A stretch of 64,000 bases of DNA from Gari tellinella (lineage: Eukaryota > Mollusca > Bivalvia > Cardiida > Psammobiidae). A program made the position numbers and the translations under genes. Of the stretch, positions 55,716-64,000 are shown one piece after another (the stretch's first letter is position 1; each line of letters starts with the position of its first letter). Under the pieces are notes generated by a model, which worked only from the letters and a program-made list of their open reading frames with translations, was not told the origin of the DNA and did no database searches. The stretch spans positions 4,092,001 to 4,156,000 of the forward strand of contig OV277867.1 in the NCBI GenBank assembly GCA_922989275.2. The letters are read 5' to 3'.

Positions 55716-56477
55716 AGCAAAATCACTGGATTGCGTCCCTTAAAGACCTAGTAAAGAAGCCGAAATACGCATTGTGGTTTTCTCCCTTTATTTCAATACA
55801 TGACAGATAATATATCCTTTCCCTTGGCAGTTTTATGATACCGCGCAATTAAACGCGCCAGGGGGTCACCCGATGATAATGCTATCGTCGGTAATTTCCG
55901 TAGGATTAACGAGTGTAACAGCTTGAAATCATGAAATATAGTGTAATTCAACTTAAAAAATACTGTACAAGACACTAATCTATTTTTCTGAAATTTATAT
56001 CATTAGAAAGAGCAATGTTTTCTCAATTTACCCATAATGGGGCGGATATTTGATTTTGATAAATAAATTGCTTTTAAGATCCAAGAAAGGTACACCACTC
56101 CCACTTTTTTGCATATTCGTATAAGAATATATAGGCAGCACTTTACTGTTTAAATAATCAAAAAAATACTGTTGAAGATGAAATATTATCTTAAAATAAA
56201 ATATACCATCATAAAGTGTAGATTTAGACCATTCAACTCATAACGGGGCGGATATTGTGATTTGAACAATAATGGTTTTATTGCAGTTACAAAAAAAATT
56301 CGTTATATATTCTATGTAACCTAAATTGATGGCTTCTTGCTGGAAATCGGCTTATTTTTCAAGGGGAGTAACTCCCTCGATTAAGCCAGGCATTTCACTA
56401 AAATAGTCCCTATTGAGCATAAATAAAAAACACCAATTTACATTTACAGGTGATTCACACAATACTGTGTATCAAGT
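55716..56477. other. Intergenic; one faint direct repeat
   Basis: GGGGCGGATATT occurs twice (about 56040 and 56245), about 200 bp apart, in similar context (CATAATGGGGCGG, CATAACGGGGCGG). Nothing else is recognised. Confidence 0.35.
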
Positions 56478-57970
56478 TTAACTCTTTGAACCTTAGTCAC
56501 GCATATATTCCTCACTTGCAAACAGTGTACCTATGAAGTGTACACTTATCCTATGCAAACAGTGTAGATCCTGATCAGAAGGCTCCTTAAGGAGCCCTCT
56601 GATAAGGATCTACACTGTTTGTCATTTTGACATATATCGTAAAAATCAATTATACAAGAGGGCCTGAAGGCCCTGATATCGCTCACCTATTACTGAAGCC
56701 AGATAGCTTTACCTTTCTGTTTCACACGTTTTAATCTAAAATTTCAAATTTGTATACAATGTAAACAATTTTGGAATACAACCTCTTAATTCTAGTATAG
56801 TAGAGTACACCAAGGGCAGATAACTAGAGTCTAAACAATACTGAAATGAAGCCTTTTCTAGCCTTTCAAAGTATATCAAAGGCAGATAACTATTGCCACA
56901 ATGATTAGATTTCAACAATATTTGCACTCCTTTGAGAACTTATAGCTATACACTTTGTGTGCAGGTATAATCAAAATCCGTTGAAAACTGTAGTTGCAAG
57001 AGTGTAAACGCTGTTAGATATGGCATTTTCAGCTATTCAAGGGCAGATAACGCTTGACCTATAAATCTGATTTCAACCATAATTACACTTATTCCTATTC
57101 TTATGGTAATATACAATCTGAGCAAGTTTGAAAAAGACTGGAAAAAATATTGTGGCGGTTAGAATGTAAACACCATTAAATATGGCTTTTTCAGCAATTC
57201 AAAGGTCGATAACTCTTGACCTATTTGTTCGATTTCAACCATAATCAAACTCATCTGAACTCTTATGGTAATATACAATCTGAGCAAGTTTGAGAAAGAT
57301 TGGATAAAAACTGGCTTCTAGAGTATAAACACCATTAAATATGGCATTTTCAGCAGTTCAAAGGTAGATAAATCTTGACCTAATTGTTTGATGTCAACCA
57401 AAATCGAACTTATTTGAACTCTTATAGTCATTTACAATATGAGCAAGTTTGAGAAAGATTGGATAAAAATTGTGGCCTCCAGAGTGTAAACACCCTTAAA
57501 TATGCCATTTTCAGCAATTCAAAGGTAGATAACTCTTGATCTATTAGTCAGATTTCAATCATAATTAAACTCATTCCAGCTCTTATAGTAATATACAATC
57601 TGAGCAAGTTTGAGAAAGTTTTAATAAATATTGTGGTCTCTAGAGTGTAAACACTGTTAAACAGGCATTTTCACCAATTTTAAAGGTAGATAACTCCTAT
57701 CCTACTGGTCCGATTTCAACAAAAATCGAACTCATCCGAACTCTTATGGTAACATACAATTTGAGCAAGTTTGAGAAAGATTGGATAAATATTGTAACCT
57801 CTAGAGTGTAAACACTAAAATCGTTGATGACGCACAACGGACGACGGACATTCAAGGATTGCAAAAGCTCACCCTGAGCTAGCCCAGGTGAGCTAAAAAA
57901 TCCAAAATGGACTAGACTCAATTGAAAAACTAGAATTGTCCATTTGATGTTTCAGGGAGGAAAGGGTTAA
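56478..57970. mobile_element. Family F MITE opened by a 1.24-kb tandem-repeat element
   Basis: F outer parts: TTAACTCTTTGAACCTTAG to AAAAATCAATTATA (left) and AAAATGGACTAGACTC to AGGAAAGGGTTAA (right). The insert 56655-57895 starts AGAGGGCCTGAAGGCCCTG and ends with hairpin AGCTCACCCTGAGCTAGCCC, then AGGTGAGCTAAA. Inside are five units of about 170 bp with TGAGCAAGTTTGAGAAAGAT and GAGTGTAAACACC. Confidence 0.75.
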
Positions 57971-58232
57971 TAGGCTGCAGGCAATCACACTGGTTTACTC
58001 ATGACTCACAGTTTCTGTGATATTCTGCTTCAAGTTTGATCATCTCACAGCAGTTACGGGACACTTTGAAAATTACCCAAGATTTTTACAAGTTAATACA
58101 AAATAACAAACAGTGCTGACCCTAGTCAAAGGGCTCCTGGGTCTTAACTGTCTGCATAGGACAAGTGTACTAAGCGCAGGTACACAGTTTATAAAGAACA
58201 AGTATACTTGTTGTTACAGCTCACTGGGTTAC

Positions 58233-58472
58233 TCTACGTTATTCTTTCCCAATAAACGCGTTTACGCTAAAACTATTTTTTCCATTGCAAACAGTTTGGA
58301 GCCAGATCAGACGCCGGGTAACCCGGCGTCTGATCAGGCTCCAAACTGTTTGCCACCAAGATAAACAAGAATTATCAGAATTGTCCAAAAATTGTTCTTT
58401 TCTACGTTTTAGCACTTTGCGTTTGTGTACGTTTGCGTTTAAACGGGAAAGAATAACAGATTCTCCACTGTA
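58233..58472 (-). mobile_element. Family A MITE, left tip lost, hybrid ends
   Basis: Left ACGTTATTCTTTCCC without TACAGTGGAGAA; right CAGATTCTCCACTGTA. A partial F precedes at 58095-58200. Confidence 0.85.
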
Positions 58473-58771
58473 TATGGCAGGGCTCTAGATAAGGGGTAGT
58501 TAACCAAACAAACCCAACATTTTCTCACTCATTGTAGCACAAACTCCTATGGTGTTACTACTCATAGAGACGATTCTAATGAGTAGTGACATTATAGGGT
58601 TTAAAGCAGAAATAAAGATTTTAGTTTTCGAAATACTCCCCTTATGTGGAGCCCTGTATGGTACAAATGTAATAGGCCTCTGTTATAAGCCTGCCGCAGA
58701 TATTGCTGGTAGTACCAATTACTTTGTGGAAGACATGTCTTGTCGAGAAATGATGTTAAGTGAGTTTTGTG

Positions 58772-58929
58772 TCATGAGTTGGTTGTGTGTGATTTTTTGT
58801 GTTTGAGTATCTCTGTCATGGTCAAGTTCAATTGTTTATCACAATCAGGACAGAAGTATGACTTCCTCAGAGGGTTCATCTGTTTATCCTGCTCTTCCTC
58901 TAACTCCGCCTCCTCTTCTTCCTTGGTTG
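58772..58929 (-). CDS. Zinc-finger gene, last exon
   Basis: Acceptor TTGTTTTCAG, stop TGA at 58774-58772. Codes for TKEEEEAELEEEQDKQMNPL, RKSYFCPDCDKQLNLTMTEI and LKHKKSHTTNS. A minisatellite begins about 20 bp upstream of the acceptor. DNA from 58480 to 58771 would be 3' UTR; no clear polyadenylation signal is seen. Confidence 0.78.
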
Positions 58930-61900
58930 CTGAAAACAAATCAACACAGAGGTAATAAAGATATGAGACATGTGAGTATACAGGTAATAAAGATATGAGA
59001 CATGTGGATAATTATACAGGTAATAAAGATATGAGACATGTGGATATAGAGGTAATAAAGATATGAGACATGTAAATTAAGAGGTAATAAAGATATGAGA
59101 CATGTGGATATAGAGGTAATAAAGATATGAGACATGTAAATTAAGAGGTAATAAAGATATGAGACATGTGGATATAGAGGTAATAAAGATATGAGACATG
59201 TGAAAATGGAGGTAATAAAGATATGAGACATGTGAAAATGGAGGTAACAATAAAATCGTTCCCAACGATGGATGCCCCCCACAAAGAAAAAGCCTAAGGT
59301 ATTGCATGTTTAGTAGGTGAACACAGTATCAAGTTTCATCAACTTATGATGTAACGTTCAGGAGATATGCTTCAGACAAAAATGATTTTTTTTTATGAAA
59401 AAAGGGAGGCAATTCAATATTTGGAGATGACAGAGTTATAATTCTTGTGTACTACACTTCTTTTTGTCATGTTATAAAACAGTATCAAGTTTCATCAAGT
59501 TACAGTGCGGCAGAAAATTTGATTTTTTAAATTTTTATGTAGAAAAAGGGAGATAATTCAATATTGGGAGATGGCAGAGTTATGGTTCTAGAGTACAGCA
59601 CTCCCTTTTTCATCCCGTATCTCTGTATCAAGTTTCATCAACTTAGAATGCAATGCTCAGGAGATATGCTCCAGACAAAATTAGATATTTTTTAAATAGA
59701 AAAGGAGAGATAATTAAATATTGGGAGATGACAGAGTCATGGTTCTTGTGTACTGCACCTCCTTTTGTCATCATCTATCACTGTATCACGTTCCATTAAC
59801 TTAAGGTGTAGCAGTCAAGAGATATACTCCGGACAAAATTGTTTTATTTTTTTAGAAAAAGGGAGATAATTCAATATTGGGAGATGAGAGAGTTACGGTT
59901 CTTGTGTACTGCACTTCCTTCAGTCTTCCTCTATCACTGTAACAAGTTTCATCAACTTACTGTGTAACAGTCCAGAGATATGCTCCGGACAAATTTGGGT
60001 TTTTTAATGAGAAAAAGGGAGATAATTCAACATTGGGAGATGAGAGAGTTACGGTTCTTAGGTACTTCACCTCCTTCTGTCATTCTATATCACTGTAGTA
60101 AGTTTCTTCAAGTTACGGTGTACCGTTAAGGAGATATGCTTCGAACAAAAAAGTGTGACGGACGGACGCGCGGACGTTCTCACAGCTGGACATTTGTTGG
60201 GTATTTTTTTTGTTTAAAAGTACCCAACAGTACACTAAAATACCCAACAATAACAATAGGGCAATCACGGAATGAATGGAATCTATTGTTCTCCCTACCC
60301 AACAAAGGACCTTCCGTGCGCTCGGACGGACGGATACACGGACGTTCTCTCAGTTGGACATTTGTTGGGTATATTCTTTGTTTAAAAGTACCAAACAGTA
60401 CACTAAAATACCCAACAATAACAATAGGGCAATCACGGAATGAATGGAATCTATTGTTCTCCCTACCCAACAAAGGACCTTTCGTGCGCTCGGACGGACT
60501 GACAAAGCGACGACTATATGCTCCCCCCTAAAGGGGAGCATAATAAGGATATGAGACATATAGGATCTGTCATGAGTCTATGTTTAAGACAAGCTGATCT
60601 CAAACAAGTCTAGAATTGAAATGTTATTAAGCGAGCCTTGGCGAGCTTAATAACTTTTCTATTCTAGACGAGTTTGAGATCAACTTGTCTTAAACATCTA
60701 CGAGTGACAGATTCTTTTTCTCACATTACCAACGATTTCAGCTATTTTTAAAGCAATATGCATTTTTTGGAACCCCGTCGACGTCAAAACACCGTTATAA
60801 ATAGGGACGTTATAGTGACATCATCAAAGTGATCTTACACATGTTGGAGATAAGGATATTCGTCATCGTTGTTCGCTATAGAAAACAGGGGTAGTTATGT
60901 GAGAAATGTGGATATAGAGGTAATAAAGATATGAGACATGTGGGTATGGAAAGAAAGTAATAAAGATATGAGGGTATAAAGGTATGAGACATGGGTTTTG
61001 AAAGAAAATAAAGCATTTTTCCCAGCAACTCTATCTAAATAGTCAGATGTATTTTACATATTGTTCTTAACCCATTACCTCATAGATACACAATTTTACA
61101 TGTTTAATGTATTCCTCCACTGAAGAAAATAGTTATGAATAATTTTATGCACCTTTGATTAACAAATATTTTTTCTATCCTTGTAGATCATAGCTTAAAC
61201 CTGGCTGAAAGTAAAGCAGAATGTGCCTTAAGGCACATTCTGCTTTATTTTCAATCTGCTTCAAGTGGTCACAGCCTTCAAAACTAGAAACTGGCTATAG
61301 GGAAAGGGTTAAAAGTATCCCGTAGCTTTTTTTCAGTCAGAATGTTTGAGACAAGTGGCTACTTAAGGCAGGCTTAAAGTGCAGTAAGTCTTCTCTATTA
61401 CAACCCCAAATTTGTCTTAACTGTTAGCTGTTTAACTCTTTGAACCCTGTCCCGCATATAGGCGTGTTTTTCAAACAGTGTACATGTGAATAGTACACAT
61501 GTCCTATGCAAACAGTGAAGACCCAGATCAGAGGGCTCCGAAAGGAGCCCTCTGATCAGGGTCTTCACTGTTTGTCACAATGCCAAACATTGACAAAAAC
61601 AACCCTTAAAAGTCAGAAATGGACTTGTCTAAAATGGAAACTGGCATTGTCCATTTAAAGTTTCAGGGAGGAAAGAGTTAAGACAGGTGGCTGATAAAAG
61701 CAAGTTGAAAGTCAAACAGAAAGATCCTTGCTTTAAGCTGTCACCTGTCTTTCATACAATCAATTAACCTTCAAAGGTTTAAGCGTATTTTGGGAGATTT
61801 CTGCTTAACTTTCAGCCTGCTTTATTAAACAGTCACCTGTCAGACCCCAGATCCCAGTCTCCAACATCAACCCCACGCTTTCTTTTAACCCATTACCTGA

Positions 61901-63747
61901 TAGCTTGTTTCTAGTATTGAATATAGGTGACCACTAACTGCGGGTTGAAAGTAAAACAGAACGTGCATTAAAGCACATTCTGCTTTAATTTTAACCTGCT
62001 TTAAGCTACCATCAGCTAGGTTATAGAAAATATTTCTTATGTTCCACATTCAATACTTAACTATTTTCTTCCGTGGAGAAATAAATTAAAGGGGTAAAAA
62101 GGGGTATTTATGGGGGAATAGGTTATGGTTGTCAAAAGTCAATGCAATATCTCTCTTCCTATTAACCCTTAGCCCGCTAAATAAATCGCGTCTGCTATAT
62201 TTCTCGTCTGCTTCAAGTTTCAAAGTGCTTCAAAGTTGCTCAAAATTGCTGAAAATGTTGTCCGAGTGTCAAACAGCTTGGATCCGGATGAAACGCCGAG
62301 TTACTCGGCGTCTCATCCGGATCCAAGCTGTTTGCATATGGAGCTATAGTCGTGAGTGGCAGGCTAAGGGTTAAAGTAATAAACATTTAATTTATTTATT
62401 TATTTGTTTTGATTTTACGTCGCTTTCAACAGTATTTCAGTCATATCGCGACGTCCAGCTAATGACAGGTGAAGGAAGACCCCAGAAGCCTTTTATGCAC
62501 TGTTTCAGGCACAAATCGGCAACTGGGTAGAACCACCGACCTTCCGCAAGCCAGCTGGAAGGCTTCCCCACATGAAAAATCCGAACGACCCTACTGGGAT
62601 TCGACTCACAGCGGTGAGGAGCTTAGTGATGTAAGTCACAGTGACTATACCACTAGGCCACGGAGGCCCCTAATAAACATTTAATACAATGCAGAAAATA
62701 CAATGTAGTTCAACTTTATACAGCCATGAATGTGCACCATTAGAAATAGTTTCCATAGTTACAGTGGAGAATCTGTTATTCTTTCCCGTTTAAACGCAAA
62801 CGTACGCAAACGCAAAGCACTAAAACGTAGAAAAGAACAACTTTTGGACAATTCTGATAATTCTTGTTTATCTTGGTGGCAAACAGTTTGCACTGCAAAT
62901 AATAGTTTTAGCGTAAACGCGTTTATTGGGAAAGAATAACAGATTCTCCACTGTATCCTAGCAGATGTTAGCTTAAAACAGAATGAAAGTAAAGCAGAAT
63001 GTGCCTTAAGACACATTCATCTTTACTTTTGACCTATTACCTGTATTCAAAACTAAAAACAGACTATAGGTGTAAAGGGTTAACCGATAACCCATATCCT
63101 GTTTCTAGTTTAAAGACAGGTGGCTGGAACTTCAAGCAGGCTGAAAGTAAAGCAGAATGTGCCTTAAAGCACATTCTGCTTTACTTTCAACTTGCTTTAA
63201 GCTATAATCTGCTAGTACATGTACATTGTATTTAGAAAATACTTCTTATGGTACGTTTTCATGTCACTGTATAAAGTGGAACTATTTTCTTCAGTGGTGA
63301 AATAAATTAAAGGTGTATTTATTGGGTAATGGGTTAACTCTTTTCTCCCTGAAACTATAAATGGACAATTCCTGTTTCCATTTTAGTCTAGTCCATTTCT
63401 AACTTTTAAAGGTTGTTTTTGTCAATGTTTGGCATTATGACAAACAGTGAAGACCCTGATCAGATGGCTCCTTCCGGAGCCCTCTGATCTGGGTCTTCAC
63501 TGTTTGCACAGGACAAGTATACTATTCCCATGTACACTGTTTGAAAAGGACGCCTATATGCGGAACTAGGGTTCAAAGGGTTAAGTCGAACCAACCTGTG
63601 ATGTTCTTGTCCTGGCAGGCAGCCTCGTGTTCCAGCCTCTCTGTGACAGTCACTACCATACTAACATGACAGCGGGGACAACTCCAGTGTCTCTGCATGT
63701 TCATGGTAAACGCTCCCACAGCGCTGGCTGTACCTTCATCAAGCAAG
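58772..63747 (-). CDS. Zinc-finger C-terminus, possibly of a DHX34-like RNA helicase; 5' part beyond window
   Basis: Gene-level entry: exons 63596-63747 and 58772-58929 join in phase 1 (G plus CA gives GCA), linking KNIT to ATKEEEEAE. The visible 102 residues hold two fingers of identical spacing: C-x2-C-x13-H-x3-C in SCPRCHVSMVVTV then TERLEHEAAC, and C-x2-C-x13-H-x3-H in FCPDCDKQLNLTM then TEILKHKKSH, separated by an acidic linker EEEEAELEEEQ. I recall a C2H2-type finger of this L-T-x-x-E-I-L-x-H style at the C-terminus of DHX34, an nonsense-mediated-decay helicase. That identification is tentative because no helicase motif is in the window. Confidence 0.75.
58949..59250 (+). repeat. Minisatellite, 31-36-bp unit
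   Basis: About nine units of AGGTAATAAAGATATGAGAC then ATGTGGATATAG with length variation. Another two or three units appear at 60540-60560 and 60905-60995, so later insertions split one array. Confidence 0.85.
59265..60540 (+). mobile_element. Tandem-repeat element ending in a hairpin, inserted in the minisatellite
   Basis: Six units of about 125 bp (GGGAGATAATTCAATATTGG, GAGATATGCTCCGGACAAA), then two near-identical 176-bp units (TGGACATTTGTTGGGTAT, CAATCACGGAATGAATGG, CGGACGGACGGA), then GACAAAGCGACGACTATATG and the hairpin CTCCCCCCTAAAGGGGAG. Similar in plan to the element at 56655-57895. A Helitron-like or SINE-like non-autonomous element is possible. Confidence 0.6.
60560..60900. mobile_element. 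Foldback inserted in the minisatellite
   Basis: GTTTAAGACAAGCTGATCTC and TCTAGAATTGAAATGTTATT with complements; centre AAGCGAGCCTTGGCGAGCTT. Similar in plan to family D (GCTCGCCAAGG centre). Sequence after 60720 has no matched arm. Confidence 0.65.
61077..61312. mobile_element. Family C1 MITE, complete
   Basis: TTAACCCATTACCTCATAG to ATAGGGAAAGGGTTAA, hairpin GCAGAATGTGCCTTAAGGCA. Confidence 0.85.
61360..61880. mobile_element. Broken family G with a nested family F
   Basis: G pieces: CAGTAAGTCTTCTCTATTAC at 61382, and GACAGGTGGCTGATAAAAG after 61681. Family F, 61432-61681, minus orientation, TTAA at both boundaries, hairpin GATCAGAGGGCTCCGAAAGG. Confidence 0.75.
61885..62125. mobile_element. 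Family C1 MITE, decayed right end
   Basis: TTAACCCATTACCTGATAGC to GGGGGAATAGGTTA; hairpin CAGAACGTGCATTAAAGCAC. Confidence 0.72.
62162..62374. mobile_element. Family B1 MITE, TTAA target
   Basis: TTAACCCTTAGCCCGCTAAA to GGCAGGCTAAGGGTTAA; cassette GGATCCGGATGAAACGCCGA, GTTACTC, complement. Few differences from 11347-11560. Confidence 0.88.
62391..62670 (-). mobile_element. tRNA-derived SINE with 14-bp target duplication
   Basis: On the minus strand the head reads CGTGGCCTAGTGGTATAG (A box) and GAGTCGAATCCCAG (B box); the tail at 62391-62410 is an AAAT-type repeat. TAATAAACATTTAA flanks it at 62377-62390 and 62671-62684, which fixes both ends. The target was the DNA just beside a B1 MITE. 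Confidence 0.85.
62690..63083. mobile_element. Family C1 MITE carrying a cassette-less family A insertion
   Basis: C1 parts: CAGCCATGAATGTGCACCAT on the left, GAAAGTAAAGCAGAATGTGC and GGTGTAAAGGGTTAA on the right. Family A occupies 62760-62955. Confidence 0.72.
62760..62955 (+). mobile_element. Family A MITE lacking the central cassette
   Basis: Perfect ends and consensus flanks, but GGTGGCAAACAGTTT continues directly into GCACTGCAAATAATAG. The whole hairpin is absent, leaving one GTTT where the filled copies have two. Confidence 0.93.
63080..63584. mobile_element. Family C1 and family F MITEs sharing a TTAA
   Basis: C1: 63080-63337, TTAACCGATAACCC to GGGTAATGGGTTAA, hairpin GCAGAATGTGCCTTAAAGCA. 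F: 63334-63584, TTAACTCTTTTCTCCC to TTCAAAGGGTTAA, hairpin GATCAGATGGCTCCTTCCGG. F ends 11 bp from a splice donor of the zinc-finger gene. Confidence 0.88.
63596..63747 (-). CDS. Zinc-finger gene, penultimate exon
   Basis: Acceptor AAATCTCTCCTAG, donor GTTGGT after ATC ACA G. Codes for LLDEGTASAVGAFTMNMQRH and the first finger. The donor lies only 11 bp from a family F MITE (63334-63584). The exon needs two bases from an upstream exon outside the window or undetected. Confidence 0.78.
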
Positions 63748-63876
63748 CTAGGAGAGATTTCAGACAGAGTCATTAGGATAATGCAAAATAAAATTTTGTG
63801 AATGCATGAAGCAGCTTTGATTAAAATTAAATACAGCATACCGTAAATCTTGTATTCACCCATTTGTTTCTAGTTT

Positions 63877-64000
63877 CAGGGCTGCCAAAAGTTGACATAA
63901 AAAATCCTATGATTTCCAAACTTGCATTCTTCATTTGCTAATTTACGAATCGTACCTTTACCCCATAACCTGTTTCTAGTTTTGTTGACATGTGACTACT
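63877..64000. mobile_element. Family C2 MITE, cut by the window edge
   Basis: CAGGGCTGCCAAAAGTTGAC, CCCATAACCTGTTTCTAG, then the TGTGACTAC that precedes the hairpin in the other copies. Confidence 0.85.

Noticed and set aside
58941..59282. Minus frame repeating HMSHIFITS
   Set aside because: Translation of the 31-36-bp minisatellite.
60136..60531. 131-residue frame with a repeated CLKVPNSTLKYPT segment
   Set aside because: The repeat comes from two 176-bp direct DNA repeats; both strands are open and there is no start context or splice support.

Overview
The window looks like metazoan nuclear DNA, most likely from a bivalve mollusc. Genes are split by GT-AG introns, there is no operon structure, and most bases are short palindromic non-autonomous DNA transposons (MITEs), foldback elements, minisatellites and SINE/LINE fragments. 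The bivalve call is an inference from gene content (a divergent nicotinic-type receptor, a chitobiase-type GH20 enzyme) and repeat style. The species cannot be read from the sequence.

Three genes are supported by exons whose reading frames join exactly across splice sites. (1) Minus strand, 16942 down to the left edge: a type II membrane-anchored beta-N-acetylhexosaminidase (GH20). Seven coding exons give 644 residues, and the C-terminal end lies outside the window. (2) Plus strand, 45958-51524: a complete two-exon Cys-loop receptor subunit of nicotinic acetylcholine receptor type, 430 residues, split by a 4.3 kb intron. (3) Minus strand, from the right edge to 58772: the last two coding exons of a protein ending in two zinc fingers, tentatively a DHX34-like RNA helicase. 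There is also a 5'-truncated LINE reverse-transcriptase tail (26870-27184) and two coding-like fragments I cannot identify.

The rest is a dense nest of repeats. My family names are used throughout. A: TA target, ends CAGTGGAGAA, about 250 bp, 31 copies plus end remnants. B, B1, B2: TTAA target, ends TTAACCCCTTCACTGCC, TTAACCCTTAGCCCGCC and TTAACCCTTTCACCGCC. C1: TTAA target, hairpin around GCAGAATGCGCC. C2: ends CAGGGCTGCC with 6-bp target duplications. F: TTAA target, ends TTAACTCTTT, hairpin GATCAGAGGGCTCC. G, H, I, E: TA-target elements beginning CAGTAAAACC, CAGTCGAACTTCG, CAGTGGTCCCTC and CAGTGAAACCCC. D, M: foldbacks. By region: 1-17 kb is the hexosaminidase with repeat-filled introns; 17-45 kb is intergenic repeats with the LINE fragment, a CGGCCG-rich block and several nested insertions; 45-52 kb is the receptor gene, whose intron holds a 2.5 kb inverted array of CAACGTTGA units; 52-58 kb is more nested MITEs and a 1.16 kb near-perfect palindrome; 58-64 kb is the zinc-finger gene with a minisatellite and two insertions in its intron.

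The most striking observation is modular. One palindromic cassette of about 65 bp (AAACAGTTTGGA ... GACGCCG ... CGGCGTC ... TCCAAACTGTTT) sits in the middle of MITE families with unrelated ends and different target preferences. A second cassette (GCAGAATGCGCC) does the same in another set of families. Element copies lacking the cassette are also present.
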